This document shows, piece by piece, positions 8,740 to 17,137 of a DNA stretch of 54,364 nt. A program made the position numbers and the translations under genes. This stretch comes from Caproicibacter fermentans. Its GTDB lineage: Bacteria > Bacillota > Clostridia > Oscillospirales > Acutalibacteraceae. Within the stretch, counting starts at the first letter, position 1. Every line of letters starts with the position of its first letter. Location: positions 1-54,364 of the forward strand of contig NZ_VWXL01000024.1 of the NCBI RefSeq assembly GCF_009746625.1. The letters are read 5' to 3'. The notes beneath the pieces are model-generated. The model made no database searches and was not told the DNA's origin. It saw nothing but the letters and a program-made list of their open reading frames with translations.

Positions 8740-9813
8740 ATGCAGCTTTATGACATGATAGATCTGGACCAGCTTTCCGTAGAAGAAATCATGGATTTGA
8801 TCGCGCTTTCCGACAGTATCCGCAAGAACCCCTGGGCCTATCGGGAGTCGTGCCGCGGCAAAATAATGGCGACGCTGTTCTACGAGCCTTCCACGCGCAC
8901 AAAAATGTCGTTTCAGACGGCAATGTACCGTCTTGGCGGCGAAGTGATCGGTTTTGACAATCCGGAAAATACGTCGGTTTCCAAGGGGGAAAGCCTGAAG
9001 GATACCATCACGGTTGTCAGCGGGTATGCGGATGTGATTGTGATGCGGAATCCCCGGGAAGGTGCCGCGGCCGCGGCTTCGCTTTATTCAAAGTCTCCCA
9101 TTATCAACGCGGGGGACGGCGGGCATCTGCATCCCACGCAGACGCTGACGGACCTTGTGACCTTATATAATGAAAAGGGAAGGCTGGATCATTTGAGGAT
9201 CGGCCTGTGCGGGGACCTGAAAAACGGAAGGACCGTCCATTCGCTGATTCGGACGATGACCCGTTTTCCAGGTTCCTCTTTTGTTCTGATTTCCACCCCG
9301 GAGCTGGCGCTGCCGAAATATGTGCGGGACGTCATGGACGCCGCGGGCTGCTGCTACACCGAGGCGGCAAGCCTTGAGCGGGCTCTTCCGGAGCTTGATG
9401 TGCTGTACATGACCCGGATTCAGCAGGAGCGTTTTGCAAGTCTTGAGGAATACGAGCGGCAAAAGGGCGTCTTTGTTCTGGACGGCGTAAAACTCAGAAG
9501 CGCCGGACCGGATCTGAAAATACTGCATCCGCTGCCCCGCGTGGACGAAATCACGGTCGATGTGGACAACGACCCGCGCGCTTCTTATTTTGACCAGACG
9601 GTCTACGGCATGTATGCCAGAATGGCCCTGATTCTGACCATTCTGCAGAGCCGGGACAGGCCGAAAAAAAGAAAAATTCCGCGTTCCACGCATCCGCACC
9701 GCTGCTCCAACCCCAAATGTATCACACAGACGGAACATTATTTGCCGGGCCTGTTTACGGAGGCCGGGGACATGCTTCTGTGTTCTTACTGCGACGAAGG
9801 CACCCTGATCTAG
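8740..9813 (+). CDS. pyrB: Aspartate carbamoyltransferase with a C-terminal PyrI-type zinc domain
   Basis: 357 residues. The first ~305 are an ordinary ATCase catalytic chain, joining carbamoyl phosphate and aspartate in pyrimidine synthesis: FYEPSTRTKMSF (carbamoyl phosphate loop), HLHPTQTLTDL, and HPLPRVDEI. The last ~40 residues are an extension with Cys322-x4-Cys327 and Cys348-x2-Cys351. This is the CX4C...CX2C pattern of the PyrI zinc domain (CSNPKCITQTE, then CSYCDE). The PyrI nucleotide-binding domain is absent and no pyrI follows. ATG at 8740 is chosen (GGGGTG upstream); GTG at 8731 is possible. pyrB stands alone between promoters rather than in a pyr operon. Confidence 0.93.
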   Translation: MQLYDMIDLDQLSVEEIMDLIALSDSIRKNPWAYRESCRGKIMATLFYEPSTRTKMSFQTAMYRLGGEVIGFDNPENTSVSKGESLKDTITVVSGYADVIVMRNPREGAAAAASLYSKSPIINAGDGGHLHPTQTLTDLVTLYNEKGRLDHLRIGLCGDLKNGRTVHSLIRTMTRFPGSSFVLISTPELALPKYVRDVMDAAGCCYTEAASLERALPELDVLYMTRIQQERFASLEEYERQKGVFVLDGVKLRSAGPDLKILHPLPRVDEITVDVDNDPRASYFDQTVYGMYARMALILTILQSRDRPKKRKIPRSTHPHRCSNPKCITQTEHYLPGLFTEAGDMLLCSYCDEGTLI

Positions 9814-9830
9814 AGGGTCCCCGGCCCTGC

Positions 9831-9859
9831 TTGCCATTTCCGGAAAACTGTGCTATGAT
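9831..9859 (+). promoter_or_regulatory. Promoter of yebC
   Basis: TTGCCA (9831-9836), 17-bp spacer, TATGAT (9854-9859), 40 bases before the start. Confidence 0.6.
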
Positions 9860-9898
9860 GAAAAACAAGTGCTATTTAAAGTTTGGAGGACTTTTTTT

Positions 9899-10645
9899 AT
9901 GTCGGGCCATTCAAAATGGAATAATATTAAGCGGAAAAAAGAAAAAACAGACGGAGCCAAGGCGAAGGTCTTTACAAAAATCGGGCGCGAACTGGCCGTG
10001 GCGGTGAAACAGGGCGGCGGACCGGACCCGAATGCAAATTCCCGCTTAAGGGACTGCATTGCAAAGGCAAAAGCTGCCAATGTTCCTAACGACAATATTG
10101 AGCGCATCATCAAGAAAGCTGCGGGCGAAGGGGACGAAAATAAATACGAGACCATCCAGTACGAGGGCTATGGCCCGAGCGGAATTGCCGTCATTGTGGA
10201 AACTCTGACGGATAACCGCAACCGCACCGCCGGCGATATCAGGCATTATTTTGACAAGTTCGGCGGAAACCTCGGCCAAAACGGCTGCGTTTCCTTCCTT
10301 TTTGAACGCAAGGGCGTTATTTTAATTGAAAAAGAAGGCCTTTCGGAAGACAAGGTGATGGAGGACGGACTGGAAGCAGGCGCGTCCGATTTCCAGTCGG
10401 ATGACGACGTCTTTGAAATTGACACGGAGCCGGATGATTTCAGCGGCGTTCTGAACGATCTTGAAAAGAAAGGCTATGAATTCGTATCTGCCGAAGTCGA
10501 AATGGTCCCCAGTACGACTGTGAAACTGGAAGAATCAGATGCGGCTTTGAAAATGCAGCGTTTGCTCGACACTCTGGAAGACAACGACGACGTGCAGAAC
10601 GTATGGCACAACTGGGATAATTCGGACCAGGATGAAGAAAACTAA
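9899..10645 (+). CDS. yebC: YebC/PmpR family regulator (TACO1 family)
   Basis: 248 residues starting with the family hallmark MSGHSKWNNIKRKK; other conserved blocks are GGGPDPNANSRLR and ENRTAGDIRHYF-like NRNRTAGDIRHYF. The family is described as DNA-binding transcriptional regulators, and more recently as factors relieving ribosome stalling. The ATG at 9899 has GGAGGA 8 bases upstream. The gap to the next gene is only 44 bases, so a shared transcript with the pseudokinase gene is likely. Confidence 0.95.
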   Translation: MSGHSKWNNIKRKKEKTDGAKAKVFTKIGRELAVAVKQGGGPDPNANSRLRDCIAKAKAANVPNDNIERIIKKAAGEGDENKYETIQYEGYGPSGIAVIVETLTDNRNRTAGDIRHYFDKFGGNLGQNGCVSFLFERKGVILIEKEGLSEDKVMEDGLEAGASDFQSDDDVFEIDTEPDDFSGVLNDLEKKGYEFVSAEVEMVPSTTVKLEESDAALKMQRLLDTLEDNDDVQNVWHNWDNSDQDEEN

Positions 10646-10689
10646 ACAAACTCGGCAAAGATCGTGATGAATGGTTCGGAGGCGGCAAT

Positions 10690-12408
10690 ATGACTGATCC
10701 GGCAAATCTGTGTATGAACTGCATGTCCGAAAAAACAGAAGAAGGGGCTTGTCCGCACTGCGGGTGCCGCGGGGATGAGCCTCAGATGAAGCATGCCCTT
10801 CCGCTGAAAACGATGCTGCAAAATCGGTATCTGGTCGGCGCGGTCCAAACAAGCAACGGAGAGGGAATCACTTACATCGGATATGACACCGTCCTGAACA
10901 TTCCGATCGAGCTGCATGAATTTTTTCCTCAGACACTCAGCGAAAGAGCCGCCAACGGAGCGGATGTGCGGGTCATCGGCGGCAGTGAAATTATTTTCAA
11001 CGAGTCCTTTGCTCATTTCTTAAGCTATTCAAGAGAAATTGCCCATATGCGGGAGCTTTCCGCAATTTTGCAGATTTATGATATCTTCGAAGAAAACCAC
11101 ACGGCGTATACCGTTTCGGAGTGGAACGACAGCATTACGCTGCGTTATTTTGTAGAAAGAAGCGGAGGAAGGCTCAGCTGGAATACCGCAAGGCAGCTTT
11201 TTATGCCTGTCCTTTCGGCGCTGAGCGTCCTTCACACCCATTCCATCGGGCATCTTGGAATTTCCCCGGATACGCTTTCCATCATGGAGGACGGCCGCAT
11301 GAAGCTCGGCGGGTTTTCCATCGGGGCCGTCCGGCAGATGGACACCGACCTGCCGCCGGATATGATTCCCGGCTGCGCGGCAATCGAGCAGTATATCATG
11401 GACTATAAACCGGACGAGGCGACAGATGTATACGGCTTTGCCGCATCTCTGTTTTTTGCGCTGACCGGAACTCTTCCGCCCGACGCGTTAAAGAGAAGGA
11501 ACGACTCTCGTCTTTATATTCCCACGGCTGTGCTTCATACTTTGCCGCCCCATTTGGTTACCGCGCTGGCCAATGCGCTTCAGGTATCCCCGGACCGCCG
11601 GACGCCGACCTTCGAACGCCTGCGGACAGAGCTTTCTCTTGCACCCGCGGTAACCGCCGCGCTGGAGGAAACCAGACGGATCGGCCAGGTTCAGACAAAC
11701 GCCGAATCCCGTCAGCAGAAGAGCGAGAAAAAGAAGAAGCGTGAATTGCCGGGGTTTGTCTGGGTTCTTGCCTCATGCACCGTGATGCTGGTCGTTTTTA
11801 CGGCAATCGGGGTCTTCTGGATCAGCCGGACTCCTGCCGACAGCCGTGATCTGGCGACCGGAACCACGGCGGAGACTTCGTCGGCTGCATCCTCGGAATC
11901 TTCGGGGCAGCAGTACTCCGCGAAAATGATGACGCAGGATTCTTCCGCTGAAGAACAGATCACCGTTCCGAATCTGGTGGGACAAAATTATGACCAGCTG
12001 GTTGCCGCCGTATCGTCCAACACTCAAACAGAGTACCAGGTTCTTCTTTCTTCCAGGCAGTTTTCCGATACGGTTCCGGAGGGATGCATTATCTCGCAGC
12101 AGCCGGCGGCAGACGGTAAGATGGCGAAGGGAACGGCCATTGTGGTGGTCGTCAGCGAAGGGACGGCTGTGAGGACTCTCCCTGAGATCGCGGGGGAGAC
12201 TCTGCCGGATGCTTCTGAAGATGTGACTTCGGCGGGATTTGTTCCGACCAAAGCGGAAGCGTACAGCAGGACGGTCCCGTCCGGCCTTGTCATCGGTTAT
12301 CAGGACGCAAAAGAAGGCAGTCAGATGGCATACGGGTCCAAAGTTGTTATTGTCGTCAGTAAAGGACCGAACCCCTCCAGTTCGTCAGGTGCCTCTTCCG
12401 GCGGCTAA
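10690..12408 (+). CDS. Zinc-ribbon pseudokinase with membrane anchor and two PASTA domains
   Basis: 572 residues with the layout of a PASTA Ser/Thr kinase plus an N-terminal zinc ribbon (C8, C11, C21, C24). The kinase-like domain spans about 40-315, a transmembrane helix 354-378 follows, and two extracytoplasmic PASTA repeats lie at about 404-480 and 481-568 (each with VPEG/VPSG and a VVVS-type end). All catalytic positions are changed: the VAIK lysine position reads IELH (His76), HRD reads HLG (188-190), and DFG reads GFS (208-210). It should therefore bind peptidoglycan or muropeptides outside and act as a scaffold inside rather than phosphorylate. GGAGGCGGCAAT precedes the ATG. Confidence 0.88.
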   Translation: MTDPANLCMNCMSEKTEEGACPHCGCRGDEPQMKHALPLKTMLQNRYLVGAVQTSNGEGITYIGYDTVLNIPIELHEFFPQTLSERAANGADVRVIGGSEIIFNESFAHFLSYSREIAHMRELSAILQIYDIFEENHTAYTVSEWNDSITLRYFVERSGGRLSWNTARQLFMPVLSALSVLHTHSIGHLGISPDTLSIMEDGRMKLGGFSIGAVRQMDTDLPPDMIPGCAAIEQYIMDYKPDEATDVYGFAASLFFALTGTLPPDALKRRNDSRLYIPTAVLHTLPPHLVTALANALQVSPDRRTPTFERLRTELSLAPAVTAALEETRRIGQVQTNAESRQQKSEKKKKRELPGFVWVLASCTVMLVVFTAIGVFWISRTPADSRDLATGTTAETSSAASSESSGQQYSAKMMTQDSSAEEQITVPNLVGQNYDQLVAAVSSNTQTEYQVLLSSRQFSDTVPEGCIISQQPAADGKMAKGTAIVVVVSEGTAVRTLPEIAGETLPDASEDVTSAGFVPTKAEAYSRTVPSGLVIGYQDAKEGSQMAYGSKVVIVVSKGPNPSSSSGASSGG

Positions 12409-12422
12409 AAATAAGGATGCAC

Positions 12423-12448
12423 AAGGCCGGGGCAAAAGCCCCGGCCTT
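12423..12448 (+). terminator. Intrinsic terminator after the pseudokinase gene
   Basis: 11-bp perfect stem AAGGCCGGGGC / GCCCCGGCCTT with an AAAA loop. The downstream T-tract is weak (TTAAATTT). Confidence 0.75.
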
Positions 12449-12483
12449 AAATTTGGTGAACCACTGACCATATAAAAGAAAAA

Positions 12484-12519
12484 CTGTCCCGGCACCGGCT
12501 TCGCCGAATTCCAGGACAG
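12484..12519 (-). terminator. Intrinsic terminator of the rpsF-ssb-rpsR operon
   Basis: Minus-strand hairpin with outer CTGTCC/GGACAG and inner CGGC-TTC-GCCG pairing, followed on that strand by TTTTTCTTTT. Confidence 0.8.
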
Positions 12520-12537
12520 CATTTTAACTTGTCCGGC

Positions 12538-12795
12538 TCAGTCGCTGCTGAACGGAAGCAGAGCAAGGTGACGCGCACGCTTGATTGCTACGGTCAGTTC
12601 GCGCTGGTGATGAGCGCAGGTGCCGGTAACTCTGCGGGGAAGAATTTTAGCCCGCTCAGAGACAAAGCGGCGAAGCTTTGCGACATCTTTATAATCAATG
12701 GTATCGACTTTATCCACGCAGAAGCTGCAGACCTTTTTACGGCCTTTGCGGCCGCCTCTGCGCTCCCTTACGGGTCTGTCCTGATTGTCAGCCAT
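12538..12795 (-). CDS. rpsR: 30S ribosomal protein S18
   Basis: 85 residues with typical S18 blocks: basic N-terminus, [31 protein letters not shown] and [19 protein letters not shown]. It binds S6 on the 30S platform. GGAGGT lies upstream of the ATG. It is the third gene of the rpsF-ssb-rpsR operon, 38 bases after ssb. Confidence 0.98.
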   Translation of the reverse strand: MADNQDRPVRERRGGRKGRKKVCSFCVDKVDTIDYKDVAKLRRFVSERAKILPRRVTGTCAHHQRELTVAIKRARHLALLPFSSD

Positions 12796-12833
12796 GAGAA
12801 ACCTCCTTATTTATTTACACACTAAATGGTTGG

Positions 12834-13298
12834 TCAGAAGGGAAGATCGTCGTCGGACGGGATTTCCTCGAAATCATCTGTATCGCCGTTTGCATACGCG
12901 GGCGCCGGCTGCTCACTGCGATCATTCGTCGGATTCCCGGTCCGGGCGGAATAATTGCCGGAAGAAGTTGTTCCTTCACGCTTTGGTTCTGCAAAATGGA
13001 CGTTGTCGGCAATAATTTCAACTGCCTTGCGCTTATTTCCGTCCTTGTCGGTGTAAGACCGGGTCTGAATGGAACCCTGAACGGCGGCCAGCTGGCCTTT
13101 GCGGAAATATTTGCAGACAAATTCAGCGGTGTTGCGCCATGCCACGACATCAATAAAGTCCGTCTGACGATCGGCGCCGGCTTTTACATAGGATCGATCC
13201 ACGGCAATGGTAAAACTGGTTACGGAGATTCCGTTCGGCGTATGCCGAAGTTCGGGGTCCGCGACGAGTCTTCCCATTAAAACAGCGACATTCAGCAT
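12834..13298 (-). CDS. ssb: Single-stranded DNA-binding protein
   Basis: 154 residues. The N-terminal OB fold (LNVAVLMGRLVADPELRHT, then DFIDVVAWRNTAEFV, then KGQLAAVQGSIQTRSY) is followed by a flexible linker and the acidic tip DDDLPF that recruits replication and repair proteins. It lies between rpsF (6-base gap) and rpsR, the usual Firmicute order. Confidence 0.98.
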   Translation of the reverse strand: MLNVAVLMGRLVADPELRHTPNGISVTSFTIAVDRSYVKAGADRQTDFIDVVAWRNTAEFVCKYFRKGQLAAVQGSIQTRSYTDKDGNKRKAVEIIADNVHFAEPKREGTTSSGNYSARTGNPTNDRSEQPAPAYANGDTDDFEEIPSDDDLPF

Positions 13299-13304
13299 TT
13301 CAGG

Positions 13305-13649
13305 TCACGCTTCCTTTTTCTCTTCCGTCTTGTCCGTTTCCGGTTTCTTTTCCGGAGCTTCCTTCTTTACGGTCAGGGAACGGAGTACGCCGTCGGTAAT
13401 GTTGTAAATACGGTCCAGTTCCGCAGTGAAGTCCGGAGAACTGGTAAAGGCGATCAGCGTGTAATAGCCCTCTTCTTCCTTGTGGATCGGGTAAGCCAGT
13501 CTGCGCTTGCCCCATTCGTCAACATTGTCGATGGTGCCGTTTTCCGCGATCAGATCCTTGAACTTCTGAACGGTGGAAGTAATCCCTTCTTCTCCCAGCT
13601 TAGTGGAAAGAATAAATACGGTTTCATAGGAAATTTTTACATCTGCCAT
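13305..13649 (-). CDS. rpsF: 30S ribosomal protein S6
   Basis: 114 residues. ISYETVFILSTKLGEEG, the WGKRRLAYPIHKEEEGYY block and a charged Lys/Glu-rich C-terminal tail identify S6. The ATG at 13649 is preceded by GGAGGTG; the upstream in-frame ATG would lie in the structured leader. It is the first gene of rpsF-ssb-rpsR, translated behind a probable S6:S18-binding leader that would give autogenous control. Confidence 0.97.
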   Translation of the reverse strand: MADVKISYETVFILSTKLGEEGITSTVQKFKDLIAENGTIDNVDEWGKRRLAYPIHKEEEGYYTLIAFTSSPDFTAELDRIYNITDGVLRSLTVKKEAPEKKPETDKTEEKKEA

Positions 13650-13660
13650 TGTTAAAACAC

Positions 13661-13705
13661 CTCCTTCTGGACTTATGGCCCCGGAACAGAGCCCGGAGCA
13701 AGGAT
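13661..13705 (-). ncRNA. Probable S6:S18-binding mRNA leader
   Basis: Minus strand: TCCTTGCTCCGGGCTC, a short loop, CCGGGGCC, then AGTCC and AGAAGGAGG. TCCTT can pair with the AAGGA of the SD, enclosing a CCGG/CCGG stem with CCG bulge elements. This matches the rpsF leader arrangement known in Firmicutes; I did not fold it computationally. Confidence 0.6.
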
Positions 13706-13707
13706 AA

Positions 13708-13725
13708 AAGCCGCGAAAGCGGCTT
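13708..13725 (-). other. Hairpin early in the rpsF leader
   Basis: Stem AAGCCGC / GCGGCTT followed by TTTTAT on the minus strand, just after the expected transcription start. It may be an attenuator or the terminator of the upstream galU transcript. Confidence 0.5.
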
Positions 13726-13735
13726 ATCAAGCTTT

Positions 13736-13764
13736 ATTATATCAGCCGGCGCGGAATCCGTCAA
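13736..13764 (-). promoter_or_regulatory. Promoter of rpsF-ssb-rpsR
   Basis: Minus strand: TTGACG (13759-13764), 17-bp spacer, TATAAT (13736-13741). Near-consensus, as expected for ribosomal protein genes. Confidence 0.85.
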
Positions 13765-13784
13765 TAGAAAATTTGTCCCGCGCG

Positions 13785-14660
13785 CTACAGCGATTTGCAG
13801 ATTTCTTTCAGATACTCACGGAATTCCGGCCCGATTTCCGGATGGTTCAGGCCCACCTCAACCTGAGCTTTCATGATTCCCAGTTTGTTGCCCATGTCAT
13901 AGCGCGTTCCGGTGTAATCGACCGCGACCATGCCGTCACGCCGCGCGAGGGTGCGCATGGCGTCGGTCAGCTGAATCTCTCCGCCCGCGCCGGGGTCCGT
14001 ATGGTCCAGAATGTCAAAAATTTCGGGGGTCAGAACGCAGCGGCCCAAGATGGAGTAGAGGGAAAGCACCTTGTCCGGCGTCGGTTTTTCAACCATGTCG
14101 GTGCAGGAAAACCAGTTGTCCTTCAATGGCTCAACCTTCAGCGAGCTATATTTCCCGATTGCTTCTTTTGAAACCTTTTTCACGCCCAGAACGCCTTTGC
14201 CGTATTCTTCATAGGCCCGGATCAGCTGGGCGCAGGCGGGGTCTTCTCCGATGATGACGTCGTCTCCGTAGAGAACGGCAAACGGCTCGTCTCCGACGAA
14301 GGATCGCGCACAGCCGACGGCGTGGCCCAGCCCCCGGGTTTCTTTTTGACGGACAAAGTAGAAATTGGCTTTGTGGGCGATACCGACGATCTCCTTTAGA
14401 ATTTCTTCCTTATCCGCGCCGCTTTTGTTCAGTCTTGCCTCAAGCTCCGGCACGCGGTCAAAATGATCTTCGATCAGGCCCTTGCCCCGGTTTGTAATAA
14501 TCAGAATATCCGTTATGCCGGAACGGACCGCCTCTTCCACAATATACTGTATGGCCGGCTTGTCCACAATCGGGAGCATTTCTTTCGGCATGGATTTGGT
14601 GGCGGGCAGGACTCTGGTTCCGAGCCCCGCCGCCGGAATAACGGCTTTTGTAACTTTCAT
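13785..14660 (-). CDS. galU: UTP-glucose-1-phosphate uridylyltransferase
   Basis: 291 residues making UDP-glucose from UTP and glucose 1-phosphate for cell-wall and capsule glycans. The nucleotide-binding signature AAGLGTRVLPATKSMPKE is followed by MLPIVDKPAIQYIVEEA, VLYGDDVI, VEKPTPD and GGEIQLTDAM. TAGGAGA precedes the ATG. It lies 12 bases after the zinc-ribbon membrane protein gene on the same strand, suggesting cotranscription. Confidence 0.97.
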   Translation of the reverse strand: MKVTKAVIPAAGLGTRVLPATKSMPKEMLPIVDKPAIQYIVEEAVRSGITDILIITNRGKGLIEDHFDRVPELEARLNKSGADKEEILKEIVGIAHKANFYFVRQKETRGLGHAVGCARSFVGDEPFAVLYGDDVIIGEDPACAQLIRAYEEYGKGVLGVKKVSKEAIGKYSSLKVEPLKDNWFSCTDMVEKPTPDKVLSLYSILGRCVLTPEIFDILDHTDPGAGGEIQLTDAMRTLARRDGMVAVDYTGTRYDMGNKLGIMKAQVEVGLNHPEIGPEFREYLKEICKSL

Positions 14661-14672
14661 ATCTGAATTCTC

Positions 14673-15743
14673 CTAATAAAAGATGGATGGGATGTAAGAA
14701 AGAATTAAATAGCATATTCCAAGACAGATTGCGAAGGAGATGTTAACGCCGCCCTCTTCCTGCATCCGGACGGCGCTTTCCGAGGGACGGGCGGTTTCTT
14801 GCCGAATCGCGCCGATTTTGCCGATGCAGTGTTTTAAATACATACGGTTTCCGGAAAAACCGAAAATAAACATCAGGATCAACTGGGCGAAAAATACAAG
14901 AGCCGGCACCATCATCAAATAGAGCTGATAAGTGGGAAGTTGTGCGATTAATCCCATCAGCTTTTCAATCTGCTCGTTGCTTGGGGTCAGCGTGTCGCCG
15001 GCAATGCCGGTTTGAAGGAACAGGGACTGGTAAATCGGGTTTAGAAAATGCTCGGATACCCAGGCGGACGCTATGTACAGGCCGAACATAACCGCCGTAA
15101 CGATGGAACCGACTTTGTACATTTTCCGGTAAAGCATCCATGCTCCGGGAAAAAGAAAGGCGCAGAAATTAAACCTGTTTTTCCCAAATTTTTTCAGGTT
15201 CATAAAAACAGGCAGGTAGTACTGCGAGTTGCTCTGGACAAAACGCGCGACGTCGCCAACCGGAATATCGTCAATCGGTTCGTTGGGATTCGGAATGTCG
15301 ACGGAAGGGTAATACGGCGGCGGGCCACCGGGGAAGCCGGTCTGCCCGTAATTTCCATATGGCGGCGGTGGATTGTTTCCCTGCCCGCCAAACGGTGCGT
15401 TGTTCGGCGTCCGGTTGGGCGGGGGCGGTGTAACGCCCGGGTATTCCGGGCGGTCAGAGGACAGAGACTGGCCGCAGTGCTCACAGAACAGGGCCTGGTC
15501 GGAGTTAAAAGAACCGCAGCGCGGGCACCGCTTCGTCCTACCCTGAGTTCCGTCCTCATTATGCTGTCTGGGCGGCGCCCAGGCGTCCGGCGTGCCGTGC
15601 TTGTCTTCGTAGACACATTTTCCGGCTTTCGCGTAGCAGTCCCGATGATACGGCGCCCCGCATTGGGGGCAGACTACAATATCGTCCTCGGCCGTGAATG
15701 TCTTGCCGCAGACCGGACATTTCAAACCGACATAATTCGTCAT
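14673..15743 (-). CDS. RING-like/zinc-ribbon protein with DUF2628-type membrane domain
   Basis: 356 residues. The N-terminus has a RING-like cluster (CPVCGKTF, CPQCGAPYHRDCY), then a zinc ribbon (RCPRCGS, FCEHCGQSL), a Pro/Gly/Asn-rich linker (about 110-170), and three or more hydrophobic segments. FPGAWMLYRKMY and GNRMYLKHC match the DUF2628 pattern. Function unknown; prokaryotic RING-like proteins may act as adaptors. ATG at 15743 is chosen because AGGAGG lies 7 bases upstream. Confidence 0.8.
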   Translation of the reverse strand: MTNYVGLKCPVCGKTFTAEDDIVVCPQCGAPYHRDCYAKAGKCVYEDKHGTPDAWAPPRQHNEDGTQGRTKRCPRCGSFNSDQALFCEHCGQSLSSDRPEYPGVTPPPPNRTPNNAPFGGQGNNPPPPYGNYGQTGFPGGPPPYYPSVDIPNPNEPIDDIPVGDVARFVQSNSQYYLPVFMNLKKFGKNRFNFCAFLFPGAWMLYRKMYKVGSIVTAVMFGLYIASAWVSEHFLNPIYQSLFLQTGIAGDTLTPSNEQIEKLMGLIAQLPTYQLYLMMVPALVFFAQLILMFIFGFSGNRMYLKHCIGKIGAIRQETARPSESAVRMQEEGGVNISFAICLGICYLILSYIPSIFY

Positions 15744-15909
15744 ACTGGAACCTCCTTCAATGTTTCCATTGTATAAAAAATTCGGGAAAACTTCAATGTT
15801 TTGCCTCATAAGTTTTCAACTAATTCATAAATTTGGATCATTCAGACAAAATCAGCGCCTGCTTGATCCTGATTTGGAAAAAGGACGCAGCGGGTTCACA
15901 AAGTATTTT

Positions 15910-15938
15910 TTGACTTTAACCTTAAAATAATCTATAAT
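15910..15938 (+). promoter_or_regulatory. Promoter of prfB
   Basis: TTGACT (15910-15915), 17-bp spacer, TATAAT (15933-15938), 34 bases before the ATG. Confidence 0.85.
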
Positions 15939-15972
15939 TAAACGGATAGATTTTATTCTGAAGGATGATAGG

Positions 15973-17097
15973 ATGCTGCAATATGAAGAACTTCGGCTTT
16001 CGCTGCAGGGCCTGGAGCCGGAGCTGAAGGAACTGGCCGACGCGCTCGGCCTTGACGGCATGCGCAAGGAAATTGCCGAGCTGGACCAGAAGGCGACTGC
16101 GCCGGATTTTTGGGATAACATGGAAAAATCGCAGAAAATTCTTCAAAGGTCCAGCTCACTCAAAAATAAAATAGAATCTTATGAACGCCTGAAATCCGCT
16201 TATGAAGACCTGATGGCCTTGATTGAACTGGCGGATGAAGAAAGCGATCTTTCTCTGCTGCCGCAGGCACAGCAAGAGCTGAACGAGTTCCGCGAGGGGC
16301 TTGATTCCATGCGGCTGACAACGCTCTTGACCGGCGAGTACGACGCGAAAAACGCGATTCTGACGTTTCACGCGGGCGCGGGCGGCACGGAGGCTCAGGA
16401 TTGGGCAGAGATGCTGTACCGCATGTACTGCCGCTGGGGCGAGCGCCACGGATTTACCGTGCAGACGCTCGATTATCTGGACGGCGAAGAAGCGGGCTTG
16501 AAAAGCGCCAGCATCCTCGTCAGCGGAGAAAACGCATACGGCTTTCTGCGGGGCGAGTCGGGTGTCCACCGACTGGTCCGCATCTCACCGTTCGACGCTT
16601 CCGGACGCAGGCATACTTCGTTTGCTTCGCTGGAGGTAATGCCGGAAATCGACGACACGATCGAAGTGGAAATCAACCCCGACGATATTAAAATCGACTA
16701 TTACCGCGCGAGCGGCGCCGGCGGGCAGAAGGTCAACAAGACCTCCTCCGCCGTCCGGCTGACGCATATTCCAACGGGGATCGTCGTTGCCTGCCAGGTG
16801 GAACGCAGCCAGTACCAGAACCGCGACGTCGCCATGAGAATGCTCAAATCCAAGCTGATGGAAATCAAGGAGCGCGAGCACCTGGAACGCATTGACGATA
16901 TCAAGGGCGTGCAGAAGGAAATCGCGTGGGGCTCCCAGATTCGCTCTTATGTGTTTATGCCCTACACAATGGCGAAAGATCATCGGACCGGCTTTGAATC
17001 AGGCAACATCGACGCCGTGATGGACGGCGATCTGGACGGGTTTATCAATGCCTATCTAAAATCCAGAAGCCAGGAGAAACTTGCCTCCGGCGAATGA
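15973..17097 (+). CDS. prfB: Peptide chain release factor 2, read without frameshift
   Basis: 374 residues recognising UGA/UAA stop codons. An N-terminal helical domain is followed by GGTEAQDWAEML, FLRGESGVHRLVRISPFD, the RF2-type stop-codon loop region and the catalytic GGQ in RASGAGGQKVNKTSSAVR. The N-terminus is encoded in one frame. At the place of the usual +1 site (CTT TGA C) the gene reads CTT GAC in frame (ALGLDGM), so the autoregulatory frameshift is absent. The SD AAGGATGATAGG precedes the ATG. Confidence 0.96.
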   Translation: MLQYEELRLSLQGLEPELKELADALGLDGMRKEIAELDQKATAPDFWDNMEKSQKILQRSSSLKNKIESYERLKSAYEDLMALIELADEESDLSLLPQAQQELNEFREGLDSMRLTTLLTGEYDAKNAILTFHAGAGGTEAQDWAEMLYRMYCRWGERHGFTVQTLDYLDGEEAGLKSASILVSGENAYGFLRGESGVHRLVRISPFDASGRRHTSFASLEVMPEIDDTIEVEINPDDIKIDYYRASGAGGQKVNKTSSAVRLTHIPTGIVVACQVERSQYQNRDVAMRMLKSKLMEIKEREHLERIDDIKGVQKEIAWGSQIRSYVFMPYTMAKDHRTGFESGNIDAVMDGDLDGFINAYLKSRSQEKLASGE

Positions 17098-17110
17098 CCA
17101 AAATCGAAAT

Positions 17111-17137
17111 GAGACCGCCGGGCGGTCTCATTTTTTT
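17111..17137. terminator. Terminator after prfB, shared with the convergent dnaC-like gene
   Basis: GAGACCGC-CGG-GCGGTCTC stem followed by seven T. The stop codon of the convergent minus-strand gene lies inside it. Confidence 0.85.
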
